Of a stretch of DNA of 64,000 bases, positions 51,296 to 60,445 are shown in pieces. The DNA is taken from positions 185,480 through 249,479 of the forward strand of contig CAJKAP010000002.1 in the NCBI GenBank assembly GCA_905197905.1, written 5' to 3'. The position numbers and the translations under genes were made by a program. The notes under the pieces are model-generated. The model did not search any database and was not told where the DNA came from. It worked only from the letters and a program-made list of their open reading frames with translations. The stretch's first letter is position 1. Every line of letters starts with the position of its first letter. Source of the stretch: an uncultured Sutterella sp. Its GTDB lineage: Bacteria > Pseudomonadota > Gammaproteobacteria > Burkholderiales > Burkholderiaceae_F.

Positions 51296-53353
51296 TTAAT
51301 GAACGCGCATGCCAGGCACTGCGCCAGAGTCGGGTGAGAGCAAGAAGAGACCGGCTTCCTTGTTCTTTGCATCCGAAGCGGACAAAACCATACCTTCGGA
51401 AACGCCAAAGCGCATCTTGCGTGGAGCCAAGTTGGCAACTACGATGGTCAAGCGACCTTCGAGGTCTTCAGGAGCATAAGCAGACTGAATACCAGAAAAG
51501 ATATTCCGCAGATGGCCTTCGCCGAGGTCGAGCGATAATTGAAGCAGCTTGGTAGAACCCTCCACACGGTTGCACTTAACAATCTTGGCAACACGGAGGT
51601 CAACCTTGCTGAAGTCATCAATCGTGCATTCGGCCTCAATGGGTTCATTGCCAGGCACTGGAGCAACCTCTTCAGCAGCAACTTCAGGGACAAGTACATC
51701 TAACTGCTTTTCCATGTCAACGCGTTGCATCAAATGCTTAAAGGGCTGAACTTGGCGAGAAGCAACCAAATGATTGTTCACATCCTTCCAAGTGAGTGGC
51801 TCGATAGACAAGAAGTTTTCCACGCGTTCAGCAGTGGCTGGAAGTACAGGTTTTAAGAAGAGTGTGAGCAAGCGGAAGCCTTCAAGGGCAATCGAGGAAA
51901 TCTGTTGCAGTTCCTTTTCCTTACCCCCTTCTTTGGCCAACTCCCAAGGTTTTTCACGATCCACGAATTCGTTGATCTGGTCAGCTAATTCCATCACGAG
52001 ACGAGTAGCACGAGCGTATTCACGGGCTTCATAGTAGCCCTGAATTTCTTCAGCGCGAGCACGAATGCCCTGGAGTAATTCGTGGTTCATCACAGATTCA
52101 TCCACTTTGCCATCAAAGCGCTTCACAATGAAGCCAGCAGCACGGCTAGCGATGTTTACGTATTTACCAATCAAGTCGGAGTTAACACGTTGAGCAAAGT
52201 CGGCCTTGGTGAAGTCCACGTCTTCGACTCGAGAGTTCATTTTGGCGGCGAGGTAGTAACGCAGCCATTCGGCGTTCATGCCCAATTCCAAATACTGCAA
52301 TGGGGAGATACCCGTACCACGGCTTTTGCTCATCTTTTCGCCATTGACGGTCATAAAGCCGTGAGCGTTAATGTGATCTGGCACACGGAAGGGCTTTCCT
52401 GAAAAGTGTAACATGGCAGGCCAGAAGAGCGTGTGGAAGTAAATGATGTCCTTACCAATGAAGTGGATCTGTTCAGTCTTTTCATCCTGAAGAATTTCTT
52501 CAAAATTCAATCCCTTTTTATCGCAGTAAGCCTTGAAGGAAGCGAGATAGCCCACAGGGGCATCAAGCCATACGTAGAAATACTTGCCAGGAGCGTCAGG
52601 GATAGCAATACCGAAATAAGGCTCGTCACGCGAAATATCCCAGTCATTCAAATTGCCGTCTTCTCCCAACCATTCATTGTCTTTAGCCAAGACTTCTGGC
52701 TGGACGCGAGGAGTACCGTCGAGACCATTGCCCTTAGACCATTCGCGCAAGAATTCGACGCACTTAGGATCCGAGAGACGGAAGAAGTAGTGGGTGGACT
52801 TGCGAATCTCAGGACGTGAGCCCGAAAGCGTGGAGTAGGGATTAATGACTTCCATCGGGGTGTAGACAGAGGAGCAAACTTCACAGTTGTCTCCGTACTG
52901 GTTCTGAGCGCCACAGCGCGGGCATGTACCCTTGATGTAGCGGTCGGCTAAGAACATGCCTTTCACGGTGTCGTAGAACTGTTCAATTTCTTTCGTATAG
53001 ATAAGACCAGCGTCTTTGAGACGACGGTAGATTTCTTGACTCAGTTCGTGATTTTCAGGTGCGTCAGTGCTATGCCAGTGGTCAAAACTGATATGGAAAC
53101 CATCGAAGTACTGCTTACGACCTGCAGCAATTTCAGCTACGAATTCTTGTGGCGATATGCCGCGCTTTTGCGCAGCAATCATGATTGGGGCGCCGTGCAC
53201 ATCGTCAGCACTCACGAAATGGACGGTGTTTCCAGCCATTCGTTCGTGACGAACCCAGATGTCAGCCTGGATATATTCCATGATGTGACCAATGTGGAAA
53301 GGACCGTTAGCGTAGGGTAATGCCGACGTAACAAAAATATTTCGTTGACTCAT
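51296..53353 (-). CDS. metG: Methionyl-tRNA synthetase
   Basis: Class I synthetase charging tRNA-Met. 685 residues from the ATG at 53353, giving MSQRNIFVTSALPYANG, the family start; an upstream TTG at 53386 is rejected. HIGH motif at residues 20-23 (FHIGH), zinc knuckle CPRCGAQNQYGDNCEVC, KMSKS in GEKMSKSRGTG, an alpha-helical anticodon domain, and a C-terminal EMAP/Trbp-like tRNA-binding domain (about 585-685: DDFSKVDLRVAKIV, NLAPRKMRFGVSEGM) that also mediates dimerisation. Divergent from apbC across about 300 bases, a common pairing in proteobacteria. Confidence 0.97.
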   Translation of the reverse strand: MSQRNIFVTSALPYANGPFHIGHIMEYIQADIWVRHERMAGNTVHFVSADDVHGAPIMIAAQKRGISPQEFVAEIAAGRKQYFDGFHISFDHWHSTDAPENHELSQEIYRRLKDAGLIYTKEIEQFYDTVKGMFLADRYIKGTCPRCGAQNQYGDNCEVCSSVYTPMEVINPYSTLSGSRPEIRKSTHYFFRLSDPKCVEFLREWSKGNGLDGTPRVQPEVLAKDNEWLGEDGNLNDWDISRDEPYFGIAIPDAPGKYFYVWLDAPVGYLASFKAYCDKKGLNFEEILQDEKTEQIHFIGKDIIYFHTLFWPAMLHFSGKPFRVPDHINAHGFMTVNGEKMSKSRGTGISPLQYLELGMNAEWLRYYLAAKMNSRVEDVDFTKADFAQRVNSDLIGKYVNIASRAAGFIVKRFDGKVDESVMNHELLQGIRARAEEIQGYYEAREYARATRLVMELADQINEFVDREKPWELAKEGGKEKELQQISSIALEGFRLLTLFLKPVLPATAERVENFLSIEPLTWKDVNNHLVASRQVQPFKHLMQRVDMEKQLDVLVPEVAAEEVAPVPGNEPIEAECTIDDFSKVDLRVAKIVKCNRVEGSTKLLQLSLDLGEGHLRNIFSGIQSAYAPEDLEGRLTIVVANLAPRKMRFGVSEGMVLSASDAKNKEAGLFLLSPDSGAVPGMRVH

Positions 53354-53653
53354 GATGTCGCGTATATCTCTTTGGAAATTGTGCAATAAAAAGCGCTGAA
53401 ACTTATACCAGCGAATTTTCTATTTTACTCGAGCAGGGAACCCCTGTCTCAGTAAATGGCGATCGCATTAGCGTCTAGGTTATTTGGCGTAAAGATACCA
53501 CTAAAGAAATTCACCTCATTCCAGAGTGTTAGGTCGAAGAAGGGTGTTCTTGAGAGGCCTACATCAGTTACAATCAAGGAATTATCAAGATGTGTGGCGC
53601 GCGGAATTTATATCAGACGACAAAGTGCGCTACTTCAAGCAGGAGATAAATTT
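53354..53653. other. Divergent intergenic region, metG/apbC
   Basis: 300 bases that must carry both promoters. Toward apbC, TACAAT (53569-53574) is a possible -10; the nearby TTGAGA (53550-53555) is only 13 bases away, too close for a standard -35. AGGAG (53641-53645) is the apbC ribosome site. An open frame from 53456 crosses the region in phase with apbC but has no family-like sequence before 53654. No RNA gene or repeat is recognised. Confidence 0.45.
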
Positions 53654-54748
53654 ATGGCAATTACCACAGAAGCAATCAAGGATGCGCTTTCGGGCGTGAT
53701 TGATCCTGTTGTCGGTGTGGACTACGTGTCGGGTAAGATGTTTAAGAGCGCCGAGACCGATGCGGAAGGTAACGTAACCCTCAATATTGAGCTGGGCTAT
53801 CCAGCTCGTACTTATGCGGAAAGCGTGGGTGAAGCAATTGGTTTGGCTGTGAAAAATCACACAGGTGCCAAGACGGTTAACGTGAACATCACACAAAACA
53901 TTATTGCACACAAGGTTCAAGGCACCTTGCGCGTTCTTCCGAATGTGAAAAACATCATTGCCGTGAGCTCTGGTAAGGGCGGCGTGGGGAAATCTACGGT
54001 CTCTGCGAATTTAGCTCTCGCGCTCGCTTATGAAGGCGCTAGCGTAGGCGTGTTGGACGCTGATATTTATGGTCCTAGCCAACCCCAGATGTTGGGTGCA
54101 GCGAGCGGTAAGCCAGTCAGTACTGATGGCAAGACCATGGAGCCGATTACCTCTTTGGGCTTACAAATCAACTCCATCGGCTTTATGGTTGGAGACGATG
54201 AACCGATGATTTGGCGTGGTCCGATGGCCTCGGGGGCTCTTCAACAGCTGATCCAACAGACCAACTGGCAAGAGCTGGACTACTTGATTGTGGACATGCC
54301 ACCAGGAACAGGTGACATTCAGTTGACCCTTTCTCAGCAGGTTCCCCTTACCGGGGCCGTTGTTGTTACGACTCCGCAGGATATTGCTTTGATTGACGCG
54401 AAAAAAGGTTTGCGCATGTTCCAGAAAGTGAATGTGCCGATTCTAGGTGTTGTTGAAAACATGTCGGTTTTTATTTGCCCGCATTGCGGAGAAGTGGAAC
54501 ATATCTTCGGTGAAGGTGGAGCTAAGAGCATGTGCGAAAAATATAGCACGCCGCTCTTGGGTGAATTGCCACTTTCTGCGAAGATTCGCGAACAGGCTGA
54601 TAACGGGTTGCCGACTGTTGCAGCGGATCCAGAATCCCCCGAAGCCAAGATTTATCGTGATGTTGCTATGAAGGTTGCTGGTTCGGTGGCTAAGTTGGGT
54701 AAAGACTACTCTGCTAAGATGCCTGGCATTAAGGTAGTTCACGACTAA
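53654..54748 (+). CDS. apbC: Iron-sulfur cluster carrier protein ApbC/Mrp
   Basis: P-loop ATPase that carries and transfers 4Fe-4S clusters to apoproteins (such as MiaB and other Fe-S enzymes here). 364 residues from the ATG at 53654, with AGGAG eight bases upstream. An N-terminal MIP18/DUF59 domain (about 3-95) is followed by the deviant Walker A VSSGKGGVGKST (about 105-116), LDADIYGPSQPQML and DMPPGTGDIQLTL. The cluster-binding CxxC is in ICPHCGE. Followed by two terminators in tandem. Confidence 0.96.
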   Translation: MAITTEAIKDALSGVIDPVVGVDYVSGKMFKSAETDAEGNVTLNIELGYPARTYAESVGEAIGLAVKNHTGAKTVNVNITQNIIAHKVQGTLRVLPNVKNIIAVSSGKGGVGKSTVSANLALALAYEGASVGVLDADIYGPSQPQMLGAASGKPVSTDGKTMEPITSLGLQINSIGFMVGDDEPMIWRGPMASGALQQLIQQTNWQELDYLIVDMPPGTGDIQLTLSQQVPLTGAVVVTTPQDIALIDAKKGLRMFQKVNVPILGVVENMSVFICPHCGEVEHIFGEGGAKSMCEKYSTPLLGELPLSAKIREQADNGLPTVAADPESPEAKIYRDVAMKVAGSVAKLGKDYSAKMPGIKVVHD

Positions 54749-54776
54749 CCGCGCTCGTGCTATAGCGTAAAAGCAA

Positions 54777-54810
54777 AAGAGCTTCAACTGCCTGTAAAGT
54801 TGAAGCTCTT
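54777..54810 (+). terminator. First terminator after apbC
   Basis: AAGAGCTTCAACT (54777-54789) and AGTTGAAGCTCTT (54798-54810) form a perfect 13-base stem with an eight-base loop, followed by GCTTTTTCCTTTT. Confidence 0.88.
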
Positions 54811-54826
54811 GCTTTTTCCTTTTCGG

Positions 54827-54853
54827 AGTTCCTGCCCAGCGCAGGAACTTTTT
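54827..54853 (+). terminator. Second terminator after apbC
   Basis: AGTTCCTGC (54827-54835) and GCAGGAACT (54841-54849) with a five-base loop and TTTTT (54849-54853). It ends one base before the convergent reductase gene's stop codon, giving a double barrier. Confidence 0.85.
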
Positions 54854-54854
54854 A

Positions 54855-55937
54855 CTAATCGTCAAAGGTTGGCGTTTCAACGCCCAACACTTTATGCAAC
54901 TTCGGGGAAGTTGTCGTGTACTGGAGAAGTACGCGCTTTTCTGGGAAGACATAGTCGCAGGCAGCAAAAGCAGCCAAGGCGCATTCATGGAAGCCTGACA
55001 AAATAAGCTTCTTCTTACCTGGATAGGTGTTGATATCGCCCACGGCAAAAATGCCAGGAATGTTCGTTTCAAAGCGAGCTGTATCAACGACGATCTGCTT
55101 ACGTTCCAAGTTGAGCCCCCAGTTTTCAATTGGGCCAAGCTTGGGCTGCAATCCAAAGAAGACCAACAGGTGGTCTAATGGGATACGGCGCGTCACACCA
55201 TCAGCGCCAGCAACAGCGACTTCGGTCAAACGATCATTTTCTTCAGTAAAGCCAGTGACCTGGCCTACTTCAAACTGCATTTCCCAGTTTTCGCAAAGTT
55301 CTTGCATCTTCGTGACGCTAGCCGTGGCAGCACGGAAGCCATCGCGGCGGTGAACGAGCACTACGCTTTCAGCCTTGCCAACTAAGTTGAGTGTCCAGTC
55401 AAGTGCCGAGTCACCACCACCGCAAATCACCACATTTTTACCTTCAAAGATTGAAGGATCGGTGCAACGATAATGAAGTTGTGTACCTTCAAACTTTTCA
55501 ATGCCTTTAACCTTCAACGGGCGAGCTTGGAATGAGCCCACACCAGCGGCGATGATGACCACTTTCGACATGAAGCGAGTGCCTGTGCTCGTTTCAACGT
55601 AAAAACGACCATCTTCTTGTTTTTCTACACGAGTGACTTCCTGATTGAGGTGGAAGACAGGGTGGAACGGATGAATTTGCTTTAAGAGGTTTTCTGTGAG
55701 TTCGTAAGAAGAGCAAACAGGCACTGCAGGGATGTCGTAAATTGGCTTCGTTGGATAGAGTTCCATACACTGCCCGCCGACGTTTCGCAACGAGTCAACA
55801 ACGTGCGCTTTGATTTCCAAGAGACCAAGTTCAAAGACTTGGAAGAGACCCACGGGACCCGCCCCCACAACAACGGCATCGGTTTCAATGATTTCCTCTG
55901 TAGGTTCTGCAAGCGTCAAATAATCTTCAATGGCCAT
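54855..55937 (-). CDS. Ferredoxin--NADP+ reductase, thioredoxin-reductase-like
   Basis: FAD flavoenzyme of 360 residues resembling the YumC/TrxR-like ferredoxin-NADP reductases. FAD-binding VVGAGPVGLFQ (about residues 24-34), NVGGQCMELYPTKPIYDIPA, NADPH-binding ICGGGDSALDWTL followed by VHRRDGFRA, and the closing FAVGDINTYPGKKKLILSGFH shown in pieces (GVGSFQARP, AVGDINTYPG). The redox CxxC of thioredoxin reductase is absent, which supports the ferredoxin/flavodoxin class. It supplies or drains electrons for Fe-S and radical-SAM enzymes such as MiaB; that link is inference. Separated from bepA by 206 bases containing GCCAGA-AG-TCTGGC (55963-55976). Confidence 0.9.
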   Translation of the reverse strand: MAIEDYLTLAEPTEEIIETDAVVVGAGPVGLFQVFELGLLEIKAHVVDSLRNVGGQCMELYPTKPIYDIPAVPVCSSYELTENLLKQIHPFHPVFHLNQEVTRVEKQEDGRFYVETSTGTRFMSKVVIIAAGVGSFQARPLKVKGIEKFEGTQLHYRCTDPSIFEGKNVVICGGGDSALDWTLNLVGKAESVVLVHRRDGFRAATASVTKMQELCENWEMQFEVGQVTGFTEENDRLTEVAVAGADGVTRRIPLDHLLVFFGLQPKLGPIENWGLNLERKQIVVDTARFETNIPGIFAVGDINTYPGKKKLILSGFHECALAAFAACDYVFPEKRVLLQYTTTSPKLHKVLGVETPTFDD

Positions 55938-56143
55938 GATGTTTTTTAACCAGTTTTAACGAGCCAGAAGTCTGGCGTAGGTGGAAAGGCAGTCTGTGCT
56001 GAGACATTTCTGTAGAAAGTCCACGTTAAGGGTGAAAAGAGTCTCTAAGCATTCAAACTGCCAGAAAAAGGAAGTGTCATCCAATAGAGTTTGGATAACG
56101 AAGTGCGCATATTGTAACCTGTAAGCCGAGTGGGATTGTCGGA

Positions 56144-57661
56144 TTATTTTTGTTTTTTCGATTCCCGGATAATCTGGCGTAGCTCACGCAATCTTGCATC
56201 AATAACGCTCATTGTGTAGAAGTCTCCGTCTGCAGCCTTTTGTGCTAGCGCATATTGATATTCGGCGGCTTCTGGGTCACCAAGGAACGAGTACATTTCA
56301 CCTGTGTGACGATACTGTTCGCTTTTTTGTCCGAGTTTTTCATAGGAGCGAGCCAAGAGCGAGTGGTAGTTGCTAATGGCCGCTTCTAGAGATGGATTGC
56401 CAAGCAAATAGGCAATCAACTCCTTGTGACGATCCATCTGGTAGAGGATGTCAACGTAGTTTTCTGTCAGCATGTTGGAAAGTGGGAACCGTGTAAGGTC
56501 TTTTTTTGCTTGCTGAAGAACCGCTTCTTTTTCAGATTGAGTTCGAGCGGCTACAAAGCGCGTAATGGTGAGATTTTGCGCCAACACAGGGCTAGAGCCC
56601 AGGTTCATTGCTGCCAGAGCTTCTTTATAGGCTTCTTGTGTGTTTTTCAACTGCGTATCGAGTAACGAAATGCCGTAATGTAAAACAGCGGCTTGAGCAC
56701 CCGTTGCCTTTTCGAGAGACTGTTCTAAATGCTTTTTCTCTTTGAGCCAGCCATCGTAAGTTGTGAGCTGTAGGACTCGAGCGCGCATCTGAATGAGCGA
56801 AAATTCAATACTGTCTTTGTGCGGTTGTGGCGCAAGTTGCTTTGTTCGTGCTTCCATATCGGAGAGACGGTTGAGCGTGAGAGGGTGGGTTGATAAGTAG
56901 GCAGGAGAGGCAGACTCGTAAAGACGGTTAGTCGCCTGTAAGCGTTCAAAAAAGCCCACCATACCTTGGGGGTCGAACCCCGCGTTATATAGCGTCTGTA
57001 AGCCCATACGGTCTGCTTCACGTTCCGCGTCTTGCGAATAGTTCAGCATGGATTGAATCATAGCAGCCTGAGAGCCCATAGCGATAGCAGCCGCGGCATG
57101 TCCCCCTGAGCTACCACCAGCGCGAGCGGCTAAGATAGCGAGGAGCAATGAGCCAATCGTGAGCGGCAAATTCGAGCGCTGATTTTCAATCATTCGCGCG
57201 ATATGTCGCTGTGCAACGTGCCCAATTTCGTGGGCCATGACCCCCGCGAGTTCACTTTCTGTGCGGGCCGCGATGATGGTTCCAGTATGGACAGCGATGT
57301 ATCCCCCAGGAAGTGCAAAAGCGTTTAAGCTCGCATCTCGAATGGGGAAAAAGAAGAAGTGATAAGTATAGGTTTTGGCACTACTGACGAGTTTATAACC
57401 GAGCGAATTGAGGTACTCTCCGATCACGGGGTCTGTCACGTATGTCGGATCATTGCGAACCTGCGTCATCAACTTGGCTCCCAAGGCACGCTCTTCACTC
57501 GGACTCAAACTCGCGTCAGCGGTCGTTCCCAAAGATGGAAGATTCAAGTCGAGTGGCGTGCGATTGTTGTTTGGGGAAATTGTCGCCGCGCCAGGCGCTG
57601 CAATAGCACTACTAGCCACAGTGACAGCGCTCAATAGCGCAATCCAAGAACGGATAGTCAT
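56144..57661 (-). CDS. bepA: Periplasmic M48 metalloprotease with TPR (BepA-like)
   Basis: Outer-membrane quality-control protease/chaperone, known in E. coli for acting on LptD and BAM. 505 residues. Signal peptide about 1-21. Peptidase M48 domain (about 60-265): MAHEIGHVAQRH gives His144, Glu145 and His148, with the third ligand glutamate in QDAEREADRMGLQ. The C-terminal half (about 280-490) is helical and TPR-like (ALAAMNLGSSPVLAQNL, SYEKLGQKSEQYRHTGEMY). LptD (36398-38674) is a likely client. Divergent from moaC. No convincing terminator after the stop. Confidence 0.92.
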   Translation of the reverse strand: MTIRSWIALLSAVTVASSAIAAPGAATISPNNNRTPLDLNLPSLGTTADASLSPSEERALGAKLMTQVRNDPTYVTDPVIGEYLNSLGYKLVSSAKTYTYHFFFFPIRDASLNAFALPGGYIAVHTGTIIAARTESELAGVMAHEIGHVAQRHIARMIENQRSNLPLTIGSLLLAILAARAGGSSGGHAAAAIAMGSQAAMIQSMLNYSQDAEREADRMGLQTLYNAGFDPQGMVGFFERLQATNRLYESASPAYLSTHPLTLNRLSDMEARTKQLAPQPHKDSIEFSLIQMRARVLQLTTYDGWLKEKKHLEQSLEKATGAQAAVLHYGISLLDTQLKNTQEAYKEALAAMNLGSSPVLAQNLTITRFVAARTQSEKEAVLQQAKKDLTRFPLSNMLTENYVDILYQMDRHKELIAYLLGNPSLEAAISNYHSLLARSYEKLGQKSEQYRHTGEMYSFLGDPEAAEYQYALAQKAADGDFYTMSVIDARLRELRQIIRESKKQK

Positions 57662-57825
57662 TTTGTTCGTGACGCTTTCTTCTACGCAAAAAAAAGAGGT
57701 GACCGAAAGTCCTAACTATTTATCAGCTAGGGGACATTCAGCAGTAACAGTACAATTCTTTTATCATACTGAGAATTCTCGACACTAAGTAGTCGGCAAA
57801 GTATTCAATTGTGAAGGAAGTTTAG

Positions 57826-58308
57826 ATGACTGGCTTGACACACTTTAACGCCCAAGGGCAGGCACACATGGTCGATGTGGGTGCCAAAGACGAAACCCAC
57901 CGTATTGCAGTTGCCCAGGGCAAGATTACGATGAAACCAGACACTTTTGAGCTCGTGCAGAACGGTACGGCGAAAAAGGGCGACGTGATTGGTATCGCTC
58001 GAGTGGCTGCAATCATGGCAAGTAAGAAAACCTCGGAATTGATTCCTCTTTGCCACCCCATTGGACTTACCCGTGTTGCAGTGGAGTTTGAACTCGATCA
58101 AGCCAATAGCACAGTTTGCTGTCGTGCAACTTGTGAGTGCTTTGGCAAGACAGGGGTTGAAATGGAGGCCTTAACCGCAGTGCAAGTCGGTTTGCTTACG
58201 ATTTATGACATGTGTAAGGCTGTTGATCGCGGTATGGTGATGCACGATATTCATCTTTTAGAAAAGGATGGGGGGAAGTCGGGGCACTGGGTATCAGACG
58301 CTCAATAA
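57826..58308 (+). CDS. moaC: Cyclic pyranopterin monophosphate synthase MoaC
   Basis: Second enzyme of molybdenum cofactor synthesis, rearranging the MoaA product to cPMP. 160 residues, family length. LTHFNAQGQAHMVDVGAKDE, SELIPLCHPIGLTRV, GKTGVEMEALTAVQVGLLT and CKAVDRGM contain the conserved active-site histidine, glutamate, lysine and aspartate. GAAGGAAG gives a strong ribosome site before the ATG at 57826. It stands alone; moaA, moaD and moaE are not in the window. A long imperfect bidirectional terminator follows. Confidence 0.96.
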   Translation: MTGLTHFNAQGQAHMVDVGAKDETHRIAVAQGKITMKPDTFELVQNGTAKKGDVIGIARVAAIMASKKTSELIPLCHPIGLTRVAVEFELDQANSTVCCRATCECFGKTGVEMEALTAVQVGLLTIYDMCKAVDRGMVMHDIHLLEKDGGKSGHWVSDAQ

Positions 58309-58340
58309 GCTTTTATCAAGCGTTTAACTCTATTTACAAA

Positions 58341-58390
58341 AAGGCCTACTCTTTGAGGGTCGGATCAATCCTCGTAAAAGAATAGGCCTT
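58341..58390. terminator. Bidirectional terminator between moaC and the LuxR-type gene
   Basis: AAGGCCTA (58341-58348) pairs with TAGGCCTT (58383-58390); inside, TCTTT/AAAGA and GAGG/CCTC add pairs around an 11-base loop. It lies between two convergent stops, with A/T runs outside both arms. Confidence 0.75.
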
Positions 58391-58412
58391 CTCTTTGTTG
58401 GGGTTTAGTGAA

Positions 58413-59186
58413 TTACTGCGGGGGTAACATCGTTTCGCGCAGGAGCCCTAAACACTGGGCTTCGTAAACTGCCTCACCACGAGAGTGAACTTGCATCTTG
58501 CGGTAGATCTTTTTGATATGAGCGGTTACCGTGTGCGTGGAAATGCTCAAAACCGTCCCGATTTCTGCAAAGGAAATTCCTTTAGCAAGAAGACGCAACA
58601 CATCGAGTTCTCGGTCAGAGAGCGAATACTGTTCGGAGTGCTTGCGTGGCCATTCACCTAGACCGTTTGCACGCAAAAAGAGCGTACGCAACACACTACG
58701 TGCCACACTCGGAGAGACAGGAGAGCCACCGGCATAAATCAACCGAATGCAAGCAGCTAAATCTTCGGTACCCTTCAAAATATAGCCAGTAGCACCATGC
58801 TGAATGGCGCTAAAGACGCGCTGCTCATCAGTGCAACTTGTCGAACAGAGCACATTCAAATGAGGGTGCTGAGTCGTTGCTAGCAAGATAAGAGAGTCGG
58901 TGGGATTGTTGTGCAGTTCAATGTCGGTCACTAAGACATCCATGTCGGTACGCAAATGGACAGCGGCTTCCAATTCAGAGGTGCTCGTAGCGAAGCCGAT
59001 GAGCAAAATATCTTTGGCAGACAACAAACCATGGAGACGGCGGACTTCCGTCATACTATTCGCGGCTAAGAAGACACGAATAGGATTCTGAGGCGAAGGT
59101 TTGGGATGGTATATAACAGGGGTCTCAGTTCCAAAATGAACAGTATGTGTATCTTCTGAGATGAGATTGTTTTTGGCTTTACTCAT
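58413..59186 (-). CDS. Orphan LuxR-type regulator with atypical receiver domain
   Basis: NarL/LuxR-type DNA-binding regulator, 257 residues from the ATG at 59186 (a TTG at 59198 would add four). After a variable N-terminal tail of about 35 residues a receiver-like domain begins at IRVFLAANSMTEV (about 36-48). The acidic pair normally present at this point (LADDH) is Ala42-Asn43. Asp88 (VTDIEL) and Lys138 (YILKGT) are present at the phosphoacceptor and switch-lysine positions. The helix-turn-helix is at about 187-245: LSDRELDVLRLLAKGISFAE, then ISTHTVTAHIKKIYRKM. No histidine kinase is adjacent. Targets unknown; usp (59546-60445) lies just upstream on the same strand. Confidence 0.88.
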   Translation of the reverse strand: MSKAKNNLISEDTHTVHFGTETPVIYHPKPSPQNPIRVFLAANSMTEVRRLHGLLSAKDILLIGFATSTSELEAAVHLRTDMDVLVTDIELHNNPTDSLILLATTQHPHLNVLCSTSCTDEQRVFSAIQHGATGYILKGTEDLAACIRLIYAGGSPVSPSVARSVLRTLFLRANGLGEWPRKHSEQYSLSDRELDVLRLLAKGISFAEIGTVLSISTHTVTAHIKKIYRKMQVHSRGEAVYEAQCLGLLRETMLPPQ

Positions 59187-59460
59187 TATCTGCTTCAATC
59201 AAACGACGGAGTCAGGCATCCTGACTTCTAGAAAAACTTAACGAGAGACAAGGATACCCTATTTTAGGGATAAGGAAGTAGTGGGAATGCTAAAAATCGC
59301 AAAAAAACGCATCAAGGGGGTTTTGTAGCTACCAAAGAACGCAGTTAGAAACAGCAAGAAAACCCCAAATATTCAAAGAGTTGTTCAAAGGGAAAGAGGC
59401 GGTTTGGCACGCCATCGCTCTGTAATGAAATTTTTCTGTTTTTTGAGTAAAGGAGACAAA

Positions 59461-59484
59461 AAACTCCGACCGAGGCCGGAGTTT
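59461..59484 (-). terminator. Terminator after the tandem usp gene
   Basis: AAACTCCG (59461-59468) and CGGAGTTT (59477-59484), an 8-base perfect stem with an 8-base loop; on the minus strand it is followed by TTTTGTCTCCTTT. It is the second of two hairpins met by the usp transcript. Confidence 0.75.
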
Positions 59485-59488
59485 GAAG

Positions 59489-59524
59489 ATCTCATGGTAC
59501 ACGCTCGATGGTAAACCATGAGAT
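59489..59524 (-). repeat. Inverted repeat just after the tandem usp stop
   Basis: ATCTCATGGT (59489-59498) and ACCATGAGAT (59515-59524) are perfect 10-base complements around a 16-base loop, 21 bases after the usp stop and five bases from the terminator. Together they form a double 3' hairpin that may protect the message. Confidence 0.65.
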
Positions 59525-59545
59525 GGAGGTATAAACGAAAAAAAC

Positions 59546-60445
59546 TTATGCGTTACGAATGATCAACAGGGGCACATTGCTTGTCGCGGCAATGCGGGTT
59601 GCTGTCGAACCCATCACAGCGGATTTGAAACGACCGTAACCATGCGAACCCATGACCACCAAGTCAAGCTTGCGACGTTTAGCGTAAGCGGAGATTTCAT
59701 CACCAGCATTGCCAACTAAGCAGACTTCTTTGGGAGAAATAGCGGCTTTAGCAAAGAGAGGACGCAACGGTTCAATGGCTTCATTAAACTCGTCTTTCTG
59801 CAGTTCAAGTACTTCTTCTTCAGAGAGGGCAGGAAGTGCCATACCCGACATATCGGGCATGACAGCGCCAGCGTAGTCACTCACCACGTTGATGAGGTAG
59901 AACTGGGCACCCGTACCAAAAAGTGAGATGTGCTTCAAGGCATAGCGCACAGCAGCGCGACCAAATTTAGAGCCGTCCACAGCGATCCCCACTTTAAGAG
60001 CATCGGATTCAGGAGCAGGTTTGTCGCGCAACATCAGAACAGGGCAAGTAGTCTTTGCTAACACGCCGTTAGAGACGGAACCAAAGAAAAGACCACGCAA
60101 TGCGCTCTGGCCACGAGACCCCATCACAATCAAGTCGGCTTTGAGTTTTTCAGCTTCTTCAGAAATCGATTCAGAGGCTTCTCCAACGACAAAGGATTCA
60201 TTAGCGCTGAAAGAGACTTTGCTCAACATTTTGCGCACGGGTTCAAAAACCTTTTCGGCCTCGTCTTCATAGTAGCGAGTCAAGGAGTCTTGACCAACTA
60301 AACGGCAAGCACGGGCGGGCAGGGGCAACTGTACATTGAGCATTTCAATTTCAGGGTTGCTACCCAAAAGTGTCGTACGACTCGTTAAAAATTCCACAGC
60401 ATGCAGGCTGTTCTCACTACCATCAACGGGAACAAGAATACGCAT
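59546..60445 (-). CDS. Tandem universal stress protein (two UspA domains)
   Basis: Cytoplasmic stress protein of 299 residues from the ATG at 60445, which has a near-perfect Shine-Dalgarno (AAGGAGG four bases upstream); a longer frame from 60481 is rejected. Two UspA domains (about 1-145 and 155-299). Each has the ATP-binding motif G-2x-G-9x-G-S: GSRGQSALRGLFFGS and GSHGYGRFKSAVMGS. The first starts MRILVPVDGSENS, the second KVGIAVDGSKFG. Such proteins respond to starvation, hypoxia or other arrest conditions. A group of TGACGTCA-like elements lies upstream. A single-domain paralogue is at 61691-62125. Confidence 0.93.
   Translation of the reverse strand: MRILVPVDGSENSLHAVEFLTSRTTLLGSNPEIEMLNVQLPLPARACRLVGQDSLTRYYEDEAEKVFEPVRKMLSKVSFSANESFVVGEASESISEEAEKLKADLIVMGSRGQSALRGLFFGSVSNGVLAKTTCPVLMLRDKPAPESDALKVGIAVDGSKFGRAAVRYALKHISLFGTGAQFYLINVVSDYAGAVMPDMSGMALPALSEEEVLELQKDEFNEAIEPLRPLFAKAAISPKEVCLVGNAGDEISAYAKRRKLDLVVMGSHGYGRFKSAVMGSTATRIAATSNVPLLIIRNA

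Larger units (their letters stand above)
59187..59545. other. Intergenic region between usp and the LuxR-type gene
   Basis: 359 bases, both neighbours on the minus strand. It holds the usp terminator and a second hairpin (separate entries). Nearer the regulator are the small palindromes GTCAGG-CAT-CCTGAC (about 59211-59225) and CCCTA-TTT-TAGGG (about 59257-59269), either of which could be a self-binding site of the regulator. No ORF or RNA gene is supported. Confidence 0.45.

Noticed and set aside
53550..53574. TTGAGA and TACAAT as an apbC promoter
   Set aside because: Spacer of 13 bases; only the -10 is retained as a weak possibility.
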